Shown here in pieces: positions 1 to 10,373 of a stretch of 64,000 nt of DNA. Origin of the DNA: Ornithodoros turicata (lineage: Eukaryota > Arthropoda > Arachnida > Ixodida > Argasidae). The notes under the pieces were generated by a model. It did not search any database and had not been told where the DNA came from. It saw only the letters and a list, made by a program, of their open reading frames with translations. How positions within the stretch are numbered: the stretch's first letter is position 1; every line of letters starts with the position of its first letter. The stretch covers positions 28,026,790 to 28,090,789 of the forward strand of contig NC_088206.1 of assembly GCF_037126465.1 (NCBI RefSeq). The letters are read 5' to 3'. Position numbers and translations under genes: made by a program.

Positions 1-1034
1 ACCGCTGTGAGTGGCTCCTGGAGACCACGTGGTTTGGGCGCCCGCCATTTTCCCTGGACCATTGCGTATATGGGAGCTTCCGGAGGATGGGCTAACCCTC
101 ATTCTGCAATCTTTGTCCCTGTTTTTAGGTTGGAACCCTGCGGGGGATTTGAACCACCCATTAACGAGTTCGTTCCTGTACTCCGCAAGCCGAATGCGTA
201 GAAACTTGCGGCATCTGTCTAGCCATCTCCGTTCTCAAGTTAGCACAACATGTCAACAGCGGCTCCCTTATCGTCACGGGGCTGGTGGCATTTTTTTTTT
301 CTTCTTTTCCGATATCGGTTGTTTGTTGGCGTAGGAATGTGATTGAGGACTTATTTTGACGGGGAAAACATCCTCTTTCCGACAGCTTTGGTCCCGTGTT
401 AGCGCGACTTTCTGCTTTCTGGATATAGCGCGAGGGGAGCCGTTACAGGCGGCGCCCTTGGAGTGCGCAGCTCGTCCCGCGTCCCTGCTCATTCAAATTT
501 AGCATCGGACGCGTTCGGACGTATGTTTAGAGGGCTCTCCCTCGGGAATCGTCTTTCGTCGTGCTTTTGGTGGCCCGGAGCTGTGACTGTTTATTGTGCC
601 TGGTATTTTAACCTGTCTCAATTCGAACCTGTCTTCATCGTGTTTATTGTGCCTTCCTAGTAATATCTGTTTCTGTGTGTACCTTGGAAGGTACCTCCAG
701 AAGCCGTTATACTTCATGAACTGAAGGTTAGTTGTGTGCCCGTAGTGCTATGTTTCGTGCACCTTTCGCTTGGTAATCTTCCTAGCATGTGGGTTCCTAT
801 AACTTTATCCGCTCAGTGTGATTATGACCATATTGATTCATATTATATCTATCTGTTATCTCAGTGTACTCGTTACCCTACTGGTTAACTTATATATCAT
901 AACTTAGCATTAGGGTGAAGATACCACATGTGATGCTCCAGTGACACTGTTACTAATGTGGAAACTATCAGTTGCAGACGATTTTGACAGATCGATTTCG
1001 GTGAACAACACAGATGATCCACCACACACACGAC
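1..1034. other. Unassigned leading sequence
   Basis: No convincing gene was seen. There is a poly-T run near 291-300, and several short open frames occur on both strands without recognisable motifs. The stretch 601-627 is repeated in inverted orientation at 2282-2308, where it forms the 5' end of a Polinton-like coding region. A displaced Polinton fragment may therefore reach into this stretch, but no domain was recognised. Confidence 0.4.
601..627 (+). repeat. 27-bp inverted repeat, partner at 2282-2308
   Basis: The 27 bases starting TGGTATTTTAACCTGTCTC recur exactly on the minus strand at 2308-2282. The downstream copy encodes residues of the N terminus of the pX-like protein (WYFNLSQFE). 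The same peptide is open here on the plus strand but is followed by different residues. A local inversion or a second partial copy of the element could produce this. Confidence 0.7.
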
Positions 1035-1041
1035 GTGGGAA

Positions 1042-1260
1042 ATGGAACAGATACATCGTGGAGATGTTGAAAGAGATCAGGTAAGTTAAGCTAAAGTGCG
1101 TTGCAGACCTCCTCACTGATTTGTATTTATTCCGAAACAGGTAGGGTATACCCATGCAACTACATTATCCATGGCACGTTGTATGACGTCCGACATTAGG
1201 CAAAAAATTTCGGACATCAGAAGACTACAGAAGAAATTGTATGTAACTGATGAGAAATAA
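1042..1260 (+). CDS. Possible two-exon 3' gene end with poly(A) signal
   Basis: A 39-bp stretch from ATG at 1042 ends at a consensus donor (GTAAGT at 1081). A 60-bp intron ends in CAG at 1140. The next exon (1141-1260) stays open for 39 codons to TAA, and AATAAA overlaps that stop (1256-1261). The downstream peptide is lysine/arginine-rich and could form an amphipathic helix. The upstream frame is closed by TGA just before 1030, so any fuller gene would need another exon. No family was recognised and the call rests only on splice and poly(A) signals. Confidence 0.22.
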
Positions 1261-1415
1261 AGGCATCTATAATCTTTGCATGCTCAGACTTTCAATTTTC
1301 ATACTTTTAGCCACCAACTATTTTTGTGTACGCCACTGGCACATACAGTCTGTGCCTCTGCTGGACAAAGAGTGGCAACTCTAGTTCAGTAGTGTAGCGC
1401 AGGCTGTATAGTGGC

Positions 1416-1555
1416 CCACTGCTCCAGCAGGATTTCTGCTGGTCCATTGTTCCAGCAGGATTTCTACTGGCCCATTGCTCCAGCAGGATTTCTGTTGGTC
1501 CACTGCTCCAACAGCATTTCTGCTGGTCCAGCTCCCAAATGACGGGTCTACTGGT
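1416..1555. repeat. 28-bp minisatellite, five copies
   Basis: Four clear units and a fifth degenerate unit of exactly 28 bases follow one another. Each is built around CCAGCAGGATTTCTGCTGG, which is itself partly self-complementary (CCAGCAG...CTGCTGG). The array abuts the broken end of the capsid-like fragment at 1548, so it may mark the breakpoint. Confidence 0.8.
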
Positions 1556-1835
1556 CCATCAGCTTCTGGCCTGCTGGAATTTTTGATAAGGTGTCGTCGC
1601 GAATGATTCGCGTGGTCATAGACACGAAGCTGCCGTAGAGATCCAAGTCTGTCCTTTGCAAAGTTTGAATAGAAAATTCGATCACGGTATTATTTACCCT
1701 GTTGACTTGATAAAAGAGTTGGTACCAAGTATCTTCCACTCCGTATTGAACAGAAGGGGGTTCGAAGATCATCACGTCACTCATTAGACAGAGCGGTGAC
1801 CGTTGCGCCTGTTTTTTGTCTTTTGTTGACGTCAT
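1548..1835 (-). pseudogene. N-terminal fragment resembling a Polinton/adintovirus capsid-region protein
   Basis: This minus-strand open frame of 95 codons has an internal Met at about residue 18, a plausible true start (position 1784). From there the peptide resembles the beginning of a widespread family of Polinton-encoded virion proteins (penton-like or minor capsid). Those proteins open with a short hydrophilic segment and then a beta-rich stretch with an acidic-Leu-Tyr motif (here DLDLYGSF). That assignment is recognition of style, not an alignment. The frame is far too short for a complete protein and breaks off in the minisatellite. It follows the pX-like frame in the same orientation, 66 bases downstream, as expected for a late-gene cluster. 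Confidence 0.38.
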
Positions 1836-1900
1836 GGCTGGAGCACAGCGGATATGTGCCCAATACGGCGAACCAAAGATATCTACAGGTGTGTCGGGTG

Positions 1901-2311
1901 TTAACGCTTTTTATATCTTTTGCGTCGTAGCTTCTTATTGTTCTTTCCCAAGCGCTGCATGGAATCCAGCACGACTCTCCCCGTTACTATGGCTGTCTTT
2001 TTTACTGCGCGAGGTATTCCTTCGCCGTCGGCCAAATTCCGCACCAAGCGCTTCAATGTTCTCTTGGCGATCGGTTTTATTTGTTGCCAGATGGGAACGA
2101 TAAACTTGGATATGTTGCTCAACACACCACCTCCTCGTTGGAAAAGGGGTCCCGTATACACGGGAATTATTTTGGGGGAGTTACGGTATTTAAAGTGCAA
2201 CGTTAAATTGGTTCTACCTTTGGATTGCAATGGTAAACGTCTTCCCGTTTCGTCCGCGAGAACAACCGTCACTGAGGGTATTTCGAATTGAGACAGGTTA
2301 AAATACCACAT
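1901..2311 (-). CDS. pX/core-like basic protein of a Polinton or adintovirus
   Basis: The 136-codon frame starts at ATG 2311. The N-terminal half (about residues 1-55) is neutral. A glycine run follows (QRGGG, about residues 59-63), then a long, very basic C terminus rich in Lys/Arg and ending in a cluster such as KKLRRKRYKKR. A double-glycine site followed by a basic amphipathic tail is typical of adenovirus/Polinton minor core or capsid precursors cut by the adenain-type protease. The downstream neighbour on the same strand also looks capsid-related. No start-to-stop break is visible, but no protease, ATPase or polymerase gene lies nearby, so it is probably a stranded remnant. It could instead be an unrelated basic protein. 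Confidence 0.5.
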   Translation of the reverse strand: MWYFNLSQFEIPSVTVVLADETGRRLPLQSKGRTNLTLHFKYRNSPKIIPVYTGPLFQRGGGVLSNISKFIVPIWQQIKPIAKRTLKRLVRNLADGEGIPRAVKKTAIVTGRVVLDSMQRLGKNNKKLRRKRYKKR

Positions 2312-2570
2312 GTAGATAACGACGCGCTTCTTTTTCTCGTAATCAAAGGGTAATATTTTTAATATCTTTAGTAGTAGGAGGGCTGGCCGAGGCTACAGGG
2401 GGGACGAAACTACAACCTGGACCCCTACCCTGAGCCCTGCGCGTATTTTTCCCTGCGCGGCGCGTGTGCGGAGGGTTGTCCGCGCGCTTATAACATGCAG
2501 AGACATGCAAAGAAGGGTCATACACAAAACGTAGAACTAAAAATATATTTATTGAAGTCAATAGTGCAAG

Positions 2571-4443
2571 GAATTATGCTGTGACTCCGTGTGGAGGAGA
2601 AAAACCCAGCCAGAAAAACCTGAAGCAGAAGAAACACAATACACATAACAAATAATATACTTATTACAGGCATGATGCAATAGCATTGAATAAGTATCAC
2701 AGATCAAACACAATATTTTTTTTATTAACTGTAATCATACACACAAGTTTTCAATGAATCAGAATTAAAATGCAGTAGCACATTTAATCAAAGAAGATGT
2801 TCTTAATCATTACGATTACAATCAAAATTACAAGTTTTATTATAAAAAGTCTGAGCACAATATGGAAGCAAAGTTTAATATTCCAATATGACAAAAATTT
2901 AATTAATTAATTTCTATTGAAGTGAATAGCGCAGACATAAGGAAATAATTCGAATCAACACATAGCATTAATATAGAACCAATCCTCCAACATGTAGGGA
3001 AATAATAGCTACACCACATCAAAACGAGAAACGGACACCACATTTAATCAAAGAAGATATTCTTAATCAATGTGATTACAAAGAAAATTACAAGTTGTGT
3101 TATAAAAAGTCTAATATTCCTATACGTGAGAAACGTCAGTGCAATAGCGGGAAGTTCTGATAGTTGTATGTAATTAACTGTGAACAGCAGAGTCCCTGGA
3201 AGACTATGGGACACGAACACAAGAGGAAATAAAATCTATACCACTACAAAGAAGTTATTCTTCGTCAAAACAACAGAGTAATCTATCATTCAGAAAATCA
3301 GAAGAAAAAAAACTCAAACTCATCAGAAAATAGATATGTTAAAAATGAACTTCACCACATAGCACGCTCCTAGCCAACAAACAGAACTAATGATATCTGC
3401 CCTGATTTGTTGAAGACGGGTGCCAATAGATGTATGGAAGACCACGGAACACGAATGACACGAACACAAGAGGAAATAAAATCTACACCACTACAAAGAA
3501 GATATTCCTCATCAAAACAACAGAGTAATCTATCATTCAGAAAATCAGAAGAAAAAATCAAACTCATCAGAAAATAGACATGTTAAAAATGAACTTCACC
3601 ACATAGCACGATCCTAGCAAATCAGAAGAAAAAATCAAACTCATCAGAAAATAGACATGTTAAAAATGAACTTCACCACATAGCACGCTCCTAGCCAACA
3701 AACAGAACTAATGATATCTGCCCTGATTTGTTGAAGACGGGTGCCGATAGATGTATGGAAGACCACGGAACATGAACGACAAGAACACAAGAGGAAATAA
3801 AATCTATACCACTACAAAGAAGATATTCTTAATCAATATGATGACAATCAAATTACAAGTTGTATTATAAAAAGTCTAATGTTCTGTACATGAGAACCAT
3901 CATAGCAATAGCGTGAATATCTGTCATAACATTTGGAGCGCAATAGGGAATCTCAATTTCATATTCCAACATTACTCAACTTTTAATTAATCAATTTCTT
4001 ATTAAGTGAACAGCATAGCCATAAGGAAATAACGAGAAACAACACAATCAACAGCTACAATTAATAGAGAGCCCAACGTGCGCACCATCCAACACATAGA
4101 GAAATAATAGCTAATCAATCAATCAAAAGGCGAAATAGCACAGACTTAACACTATAGCACAGACTTAACGCTGAAGAACAGAGGAACACGCGGCGACACG
4201 TAAACAACAACAGAGGAAAATAATCTATCATTGAACCATCATAAAATCGAGCAATATACAATTTTCATTCTAACAAACACTACGAACCTTGATGGAAGTA
4301 TCCAAGACGTAGAAAATATGCACTGTTTTCATCTCGGTTTTCACTCTTTTCCTCAAAGCCGGGGGACTTTATGTCTCTATCTATGCTTTATCACTCAAAG
4401 AGTTAGGGGCTATATTACTTCGTCCAGCAAACGGGGCGCTCTA
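2571..4443. repeat. AT-rich internal region of copy A with tandem duplications
   Basis: No coding region is supported. The stretch contains an imperfect internal duplication. The block ending TTCACCACATAGCACG occurs near 3350, 3600 and 3680, and the block beginning CCAACAAACAGAACTAATG occurs at about 3375 and 3697. The phrase AATCAAAGAAGATATTCTTAATCA recurs in shortened and varied forms. The whole region corresponds to about 25100-27220 of copy B. Confidence 0.7.
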
Positions 4444-4599
4444 GAGGTCAGTAGTATAGAAAGGAGTCCTATAGCCAAGAGTTTTCTCTAATCCAATTCC
4501 AATCCAATTGTAATCCAATTCCAATCCAATTCTAAGCCATAATCCAGTTATAATCCAACACAATCCAGTTCTAAGCCAACACAAGCCAAATCCAAAGCC

Positions 4600-6480
4600 A
4601 TCTGATTGGTCGCCATTAGCTCCGCCCACTTCACGTTGATTGGACCCTGCTAAGCCTACTGATCTTTGATTGGCTGACCGTAGCTCCGCTCCTTTATGCT
4701 AATTAATTGGCTTGACTCCACCCAGTTCGTGCTGAATGGCCCGTGCTAAGCCTACTGATCATTGATTGGTTGACTGTAGCTCCGCCCCTTTATGCTAATT
4801 ACTCGGCTCTTCACGCTGATTGGTGCATGCGTATCGCTGAGCACGCCGCCGTTATGCTAATTAACCGGCTCCGCTGATTGGTCCATTGTAGGCCTACTGA
4901 TCACTCTCCCACGCTTTCTAAGCCCTCTGATTGGCCGTCCCCACCGATTGGCCCGTTCTAAGCCCACCGATTGGCCCGCTGAACATAGCCTTCAGTAGCG
5001 CCCGTCAGACGGCAGCGGCCCCGCTGCGGCTTTATCTCAGATGTTCAAACTTACCTTGTGGTGTGTGCCCACTTCATGCTGATTGGTCTGATTCAGACGT
5101 CTAAGCCAAAGCCTACTGATCACCCTCTCAGTGTAAGCCTGCCGATTGGCCCGTCCTAAGCCCACTGACACCGGATGGTGCAACCCTTTACTGGCTCCAC
5201 CCACTTCACGCTGATTGGCCCATTCTAAGCCTACCGATGGCTGGCCCTCATTGGTCCACGCTAAGCCTACTGAACGGTGATTGGGTTACCTGAATTTGCC
5301 GCTCCTAAGCCAGGCAGCAGCTTCAGACAAGACACAGGACAATTGTTGATTTCAACCTTTATTTGGTACAACAGCCTCCCGGTCCAGCTGCATCAGAGAG
5401 ATCATTGGTCCATAATTCTATGTGGACATCTCTCACGCTCACTCAGCTCCCTCGGTAGATTCCAACTGTTATTGGTTCATCTGACTGCACGTGGCCGCTC
5501 AGCCAGCTCCTTATTGGTTCTAGTTGGTCACAGCTCCCTCATAGGCTCCAACCCCGATTGGTTCATCTAACAGCAAGTGGTCACTCACCCACTGCTATTG
5601 ATCCATTGAACTGCAAGCCACTCATTGGTCACTCACACTCATCTCTAGACGAGATAAATTTAACTGTGGGAGATTGTAACTTTTACCATAGGATAACTTT
5701 AGCGGGGGTTGGTGGGCTCCAAGTGCTATTGGCCCGTGCTAACCGCATGCCTCCACCCTGCTGCTCGTTGGTTCACAACGCGCATGCTCTGACGGTGCCG
5801 AAGAAGGTTCCCTACACATTTAATAGAAATTATGCTATTGGTCCAGCTGCGTCATAGGGCACGGCTTGGTTCTGCTGTGGCTGGCCCTGATTGGTCCATG
5901 CTACTTACTTCGTGGCGCAACTCTTTAATGGCTCCACCCACTTCGCATTGATTGGTCCATTTTAAGCCTACTGACTTCTAAGCCAGTCCACGCTAAGCCT
6001 ACTGATCACTCCACCAGCGCTCTGATTGGCCGCTACCAATTGGCCCTCGTTCTAAGTCCACTGACACCAGATGGCACAACTCTTCACCAGCTCTGCCTAC
6101 TTCATGCTGGTTGGTCCATTCTGAGCCTACTGACTTCTAAGCCGAACCATGCTAAGCCTACTGATTGTCCCTTCACACCAAAGCCTACCGATGTCTGGCC
6201 CTGATTGGTCCACGTTAAGCCTACTGAACAGTGATTGGCTAGCCTGTCGCTCCTAAACCACAATGCAGCAGCTTCAGACAAGACACACGACAATTGTTGA
6301 TTTCACCCTTTATTTGGTACATCAGCCTGTGGGTTTGTTCAGCTGCATCAGAGAGATCCCGGTCATCTCTTGCGCTCATTGGTCACTCAGCTCCCTCGAT
6401 AGACACCATATGGCTCATCTAACTGCAAGTGCTCATTGGCCCATCTGACTACAAGCCTCTCATTGGTCACTTATGTCTAG
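4600..6480 (+). promoter_or_regulatory. Array of about 30 CCAAT boxes with GC-box and octamer-like motifs
   Basis: ATTGG (CCAAT on the other strand) occurs roughly thirty times at irregular 15-80 base spacing. It is often set in the phrase CTAAGCCTACTGATxxxxGATTGG. Near 4690 and 4780 the unit TCCGCCCCTTTATGCTAATT combines a GC box with an ATGCTAAT octamer-like site. Such a mix resembles a viral enhancer or origin-proximal promoter. The mirror copy lies at about 13120-15000. Function is inferred from motif density only. Confidence 0.45.
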
Positions 6481-8394
6481 AGCTCCCTAACAGGCTCCAA
6501 CTGCCCATGCCTCCATCCGCGGCCGCTCAATGGTTCACAATGAAACTTTTTCACATGCTCTGCCCTACACACACAAGAGATGGCGCCGCTTGTCTTTGCA
6601 AAGATGGACAGCTGCCATTGCATTGGTGACTCATTTCTATCCAACTGGGTCATAGTTCTAGAGAGCCAGCGTTCTGAACAGCTTACATGCCGCCGCCTGT
6701 TCACATAGACGCAGTTGGAAATGGGGAAAACATTTTTTCCAGGGTACACATCTCAAAACACGCTCTACACAAGTAAAGTTGGCTTCCCCCGGTTGAATGC
6801 CTGCGTTAGGTGAAGCCCGTCCCATCTGGCTGCTCACTGGTTCACAAACTTTTTCACATGCTCTGCCCTACACATACAAGAGATGGCGTCGCTTGTCTTT
6901 GCAAAGATGGACAGCTGCCATTGCATTGGTGACTCATTTCTATCCAACTGGTTCAAGAGAGCCAGCGTTCTGAACAGCTTACATGCCGCCGCCTACCGCT
7001 ATTCACGTAGCAACAGTTGGAAATGGGGAAAAAATTATTTTTCAGGGTACACATCTCAAAACACACTCTACACGAGTAAAGTTGGCTTCCCCCGGTTGCA
7101 TGTGTGCGTTAGGTCAAGCCCACCCCCTGAGAACAAGCTTAGGATCGTTTAGGATGTGTGTGCTTTGCAGTTCAACCTAAAAATTGTTTCAATCAAGCAG
7201 AATGGCAAATGATGCAATGGAGCGCGTTCATTCTTGAGAACGAATTTTGTGACAGAACATAAACAAAACAAAACATTTCAATGTGCAAAAAAGTCATCGT
7301 GACGCTAATCAGGAAAGCCAGCACGCGTTCGAAATAAGCAGGAAGAAGCACATGATCGAGAAAACAACGGTAGTTGAAGCTGTGCAGAGAAGCTGGTTTG
7401 AGGGGAAAACAGCTTGTATGATCAATAAACCCTATAGAGCTTGGGCCTGTTCTTATTTTAGACAGCGTGCATTCAACACACGAAATTAAATAAATCGAGC
7501 AGAATGACAAAAGCATAGTGGCGCTATGTGGTGAAGCTCAAGACGCACTGACACTCCAACGCTGATTAAACAATGCTATGCACGCGCGTACTGAAGCTAA
7601 AAAAAAAGACTCAACCCAAGCTGAGTATGAAGAAACACAATTGCCCCCCTCAGAACGTTCTGTTCAAACATAGCCGGCGTACACGACACAGCTCGCACTC
7701 CTGGAAGCACTCTTAGAAATATAAGTCCAAGGCACAACGTCGCACAATGAACGAGTTCATCTCGGAAAAATGCGCTCACCTTCCAGACGGGTCACGAGCA
7801 CCATGCCGCAATATCTGAAACATGCGGCGCGTGGACAGCTCACGCGACTTTAGCCAGCCCGTGCAGTTTTAGACTTCAACATAAGAAATCAACTAAATCC
7901 AGCACAAAGCACAGTGATGCTATGTCGTGACTGACGCTTATTAAACAATGCTATGCAGTGAAGCTTCGCACGTACTCAATGTTAAAAACGGACACTCAAC
8001 CCAAACTGAGTATGAAGAAACACAATTTCAGATTGCCTTCACAGAACACCCCGCGCCTCTGCGTTCCTTCTCTATACTGGAAGCAGCAATATTAAGATCG
8101 TCGCACTATGAACAGTTCATCAAGAAAATAGACTCACCTCATCACATCCGTATAGCGCACGTAGATTCTTGTCGCGCGACGCGCTACAGCAGGGTAGGGA
8201 AACACGGGCGCGTGGACAGCTCACACGATTTCAGCCTGCCCGCGCACACCTCACAACATGCGATGACATACCAAAATGTCGCGCGCACCTTCCAGGCACC
8301 CGTTACCGTGCCAGCCGCACGGAAAACTTGATAGCCGAAACACAGGCGCGTAACACACACCTCCGGTTGGGACCATCTCTTTTATATCAGTGCT

Positions 8395-8640
8395 CGCTCA
8401 CTTCCGCAAGGTTGCAAGTACGAGAAATTGGGTCACCTTGAAGATGTGTTGGAGCCATGTGTTTTATATCAAAACGCGCTTCATGGCCAAACTCTGCGGC
8501 GGACCCTAGCGTAAAAAAATGTTGCGTCAAGGTGATGTAAATAGACCTTCTCCGAGAAACTGGGTCACCTCGTAAATCATGTTTTCCGAGGCCGCGCGTA
8601 TTAAAACCAGCGATCACACCACGCTATGCGACCACCTGCT
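8395..8640 (-). promoter_or_regulatory. TATA-like and repeated GGTGACC motifs in the inner arms
   Basis: On the minus strand here (plus strand at about 11100-11205) GATATAAAA occurs twice, with a third at about 10620. It alternates with AGGTGACCCA(A/G)TTTCTCG repeats near 8430 and 8560. The TATA-like motifs face away from the core, towards the element ends, in both arms. They could drive outward transcription, but no strong coding frame follows them. Confidence 0.3.
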
Positions 8641-9211
8641 CATTGCCGAAACAAGCACCAAGAACAAAGGGTTCGCTTATGCAGTTTCCAAGAAGTTCCA
8701 AATGTCCTTCGCAGCTAACGGGCGCGCGCTTGGGCGCGATTGTGTAAACAAAATCGCGCCACCCTCCAAAGGCGCATTTGAGTTCCGTTCGACAGTGGGC
8801 TGTGGGTCAAGCGCACAACGAGGAAGATGAGGAAAGTTCTAATTTTCAGTTCATTCGGTGTGCGTAGAAACTGAGAAGTCATGTCACCTAAGCCAGTATC
8901 ATCGTCTAAGCGAGTATAGTTTGTGGAGAGGTTACGACGCTTTCTTAAAGCAATTTTATATCATATCCCAAACGCTCTGCGCGATCAAACAGCATTATGG
9001 AAAGAAGAAAACCGTTGCATGCATCACGGTGCGTGCGCGTTTCAGCGTGCTCAAACAAGTTCTGGCTATTAGTAAAAGAAGTAGTTTTGGGTTCCCAGGC
9101 GGGTTCTGCGTGGTGTTTCCAGCGCATCAGGCGACAACGTAAACTGTTCTGCGCGATCAAACAAGTCCCGCTGCCACGCGCGTGCCATATCATAACTTGT
9201 TTCAGCGTGCT

Positions 9212-9565
9212 GTCTATACAACTGTACAATGTCTTCGTAGCTCGACCTCCTTAGGACTTCATGAAGATTACGTGATACTTTTAATAGAAATGAGACTCCT
9301 TGCTTTCACTCGATTACGTAGTACGTGCGTAAGATCTTGTCCACGGCGCTGTCTACCCTGTCATCTGCGCTGAATCTTTTGTTGATGAAAGCTTCATATA
9401 TTCCTTCCGGCACTTCCTGTTCAGGTATCCATTGGAAGAAGATTGTTACAACATCAAGGACCACGCGTCCTACAGAAAATGTGATTTTCGTCAGTTCTGT
9501 GAAGAGAGGGCGGGGGCAAGAAATCGATTTACCCCTTCTTCTATCAAACACTGTGTCGATGTGCT
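9212..9565 (-). pseudogene. Broken paralogue of the foldback core gene
   Basis: This is a degenerate copy of the gene at 9860-10293. Exon 1 is still visible (about 9565-9533, ending GAAGGG before GTAAAT) but lacks an ATG and follows a TAG. The acceptor TTTTCTGTAG lies at 9471-9470. Exon 2 keeps GRVVLDVV and WIPEQEVPEGIYEAFI, matching the intact paralogue's GRTVLDVL and WIPEDAVPRGLYEALI. A TGA closes the frame at 9306, where the paralogue reads on. Downstream residues such as SRNLHEVLRRSSYEDI match the paralogue's SRDLGEVLKRYGYRDI in the same frame. Homology ends at the arm border (about 9211), so the 3' end was lost there. Confidence 0.6.
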
Positions 9566-9859
9566 ATCCTGAATGGTGTGCGGTGGGAGCTCGAATTGCA
9601 CAGCGTGTTGCCTATTTACAGATATAGAGGGAGAGTATTTTCGCACATCAGGCTTCGAAAGTACCTTATTCCCCATACTTTGTTTTAGGGTTACTCCATG
9701 TGCGGTTAGAAAGATACGCGATGTCAAACGCCCGCGTGGCAATTTAAAAAAATGCGTCGAATGAGGTAGGCTGGACGTTCGAAACCGTCTGTTCATGCAT
9801 TCAAAAATCTTTTGCGCGGAAGAAAGAGCTTTATTTTACGTGAGGATTACACATCAGTT

Positions 9860-10293
9860 TCACTCAATCTTTAGGGGGCAGCCATCCGGTTCGTACATGA
9901 TACGACAGCATTCATTCCAAAGGTAAGCTAAGACGTGCAGCAGATGGAGAGCTTGAAGAATATCTATGCCCGCGATGTCTCTGTAGCCGTATCTCTTTAG
10001 GACTTCGCCGAGATCGCGTGATATCATGAGTAGGTTCGCATCTCCTTTTTCTACCTCAATTTCGTGGTATACTCGCAGGATCTCGTCCACAGCATCGTCT
10101 ACCCTGTCGATGGTGGTGAATCGTTTCCCGATTAAAGCTTCATAGAGACCCCGCGGTACTGCATCTTCCGGAATCCAACCGAAAAACGCCGTCAAAACAT
10201 CGAGGACCGTTCGCCCTGCTGAAAATAGTGCTTTTGATTAGACAGCGAGGATAAAATCGCAATACCTTTTCTAATTCGGCTGTCGATTTCCAT
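9860..10293 (-). CDS. Foldback core gene, two exons, about 128 residues, unknown function
   Basis: Exon 1 is 10293-10266: ATG, nine codons plus one base, then donor GTATTG. Exon 2 is 10218-9860, after the acceptor TTTTCAG. The join is in phase and ends in TGA. An AATAAA signal lies 25 bases downstream (9835-9830). A decayed paralogue next door keeps the same intron position and phase, which supports the model. The protein is predicted mainly helical, acidic in the middle, with a hydrophobic C-terminal stretch (about residues 98-113) that could be a buried helix. There is no signal peptide or known motif. Size and helical layout are compatible with small viral apoptosis-type regulators, but that is a guess. 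It is the only intact gene in the element and lies between the two arms, each of which offers CCAAT/TATA-like motifs. Confidence 0.6.
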
Positions 10294-10373
10294 AGTGTGT
10301 GCTCTTGAATCTCTTCAGTGTTTCTTACAAATCTGCACCATCATACGACCACAAAAGCCAGAACTTGTTTGAG

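Larger units (their letters stand above)
4450..9211 (+). repeat. Left arm of the foldback
   Basis: The arm is about 4.76 kb and pairs with 15149-10374 throughout, with only scattered single-base and short indel differences (for example near 12155, where the right arm has a short duplication). It contains in order: an 11-base-period AATCCAATTC tract, a long CCAAT-box array, imperfect direct repeats at 6590-6830/6895-7110 and 7610-7650/7995-8035, and a GC-rich inner third. Open frames of 60-127 codons occur but have no recognised motif. None is called as a gene. Confidence 0.85.

Noticed and set aside
4600..6480. CRISPR-like array or plain satellite
   Set aside because: Repeat units are short, irregularly spaced and variable. 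There are no fixed spacers, and the context is a eukaryotic mobile element.
7948..8830. Coding frames of 80-127 codons in the foldback arms (mirrored at 10753-11635)
   Set aside because: They are open in both arms only because the arms are almost identical. Several overlapping frames are open at once in GC-rich DNA, and no motif or poly(A) signal supports one over another.
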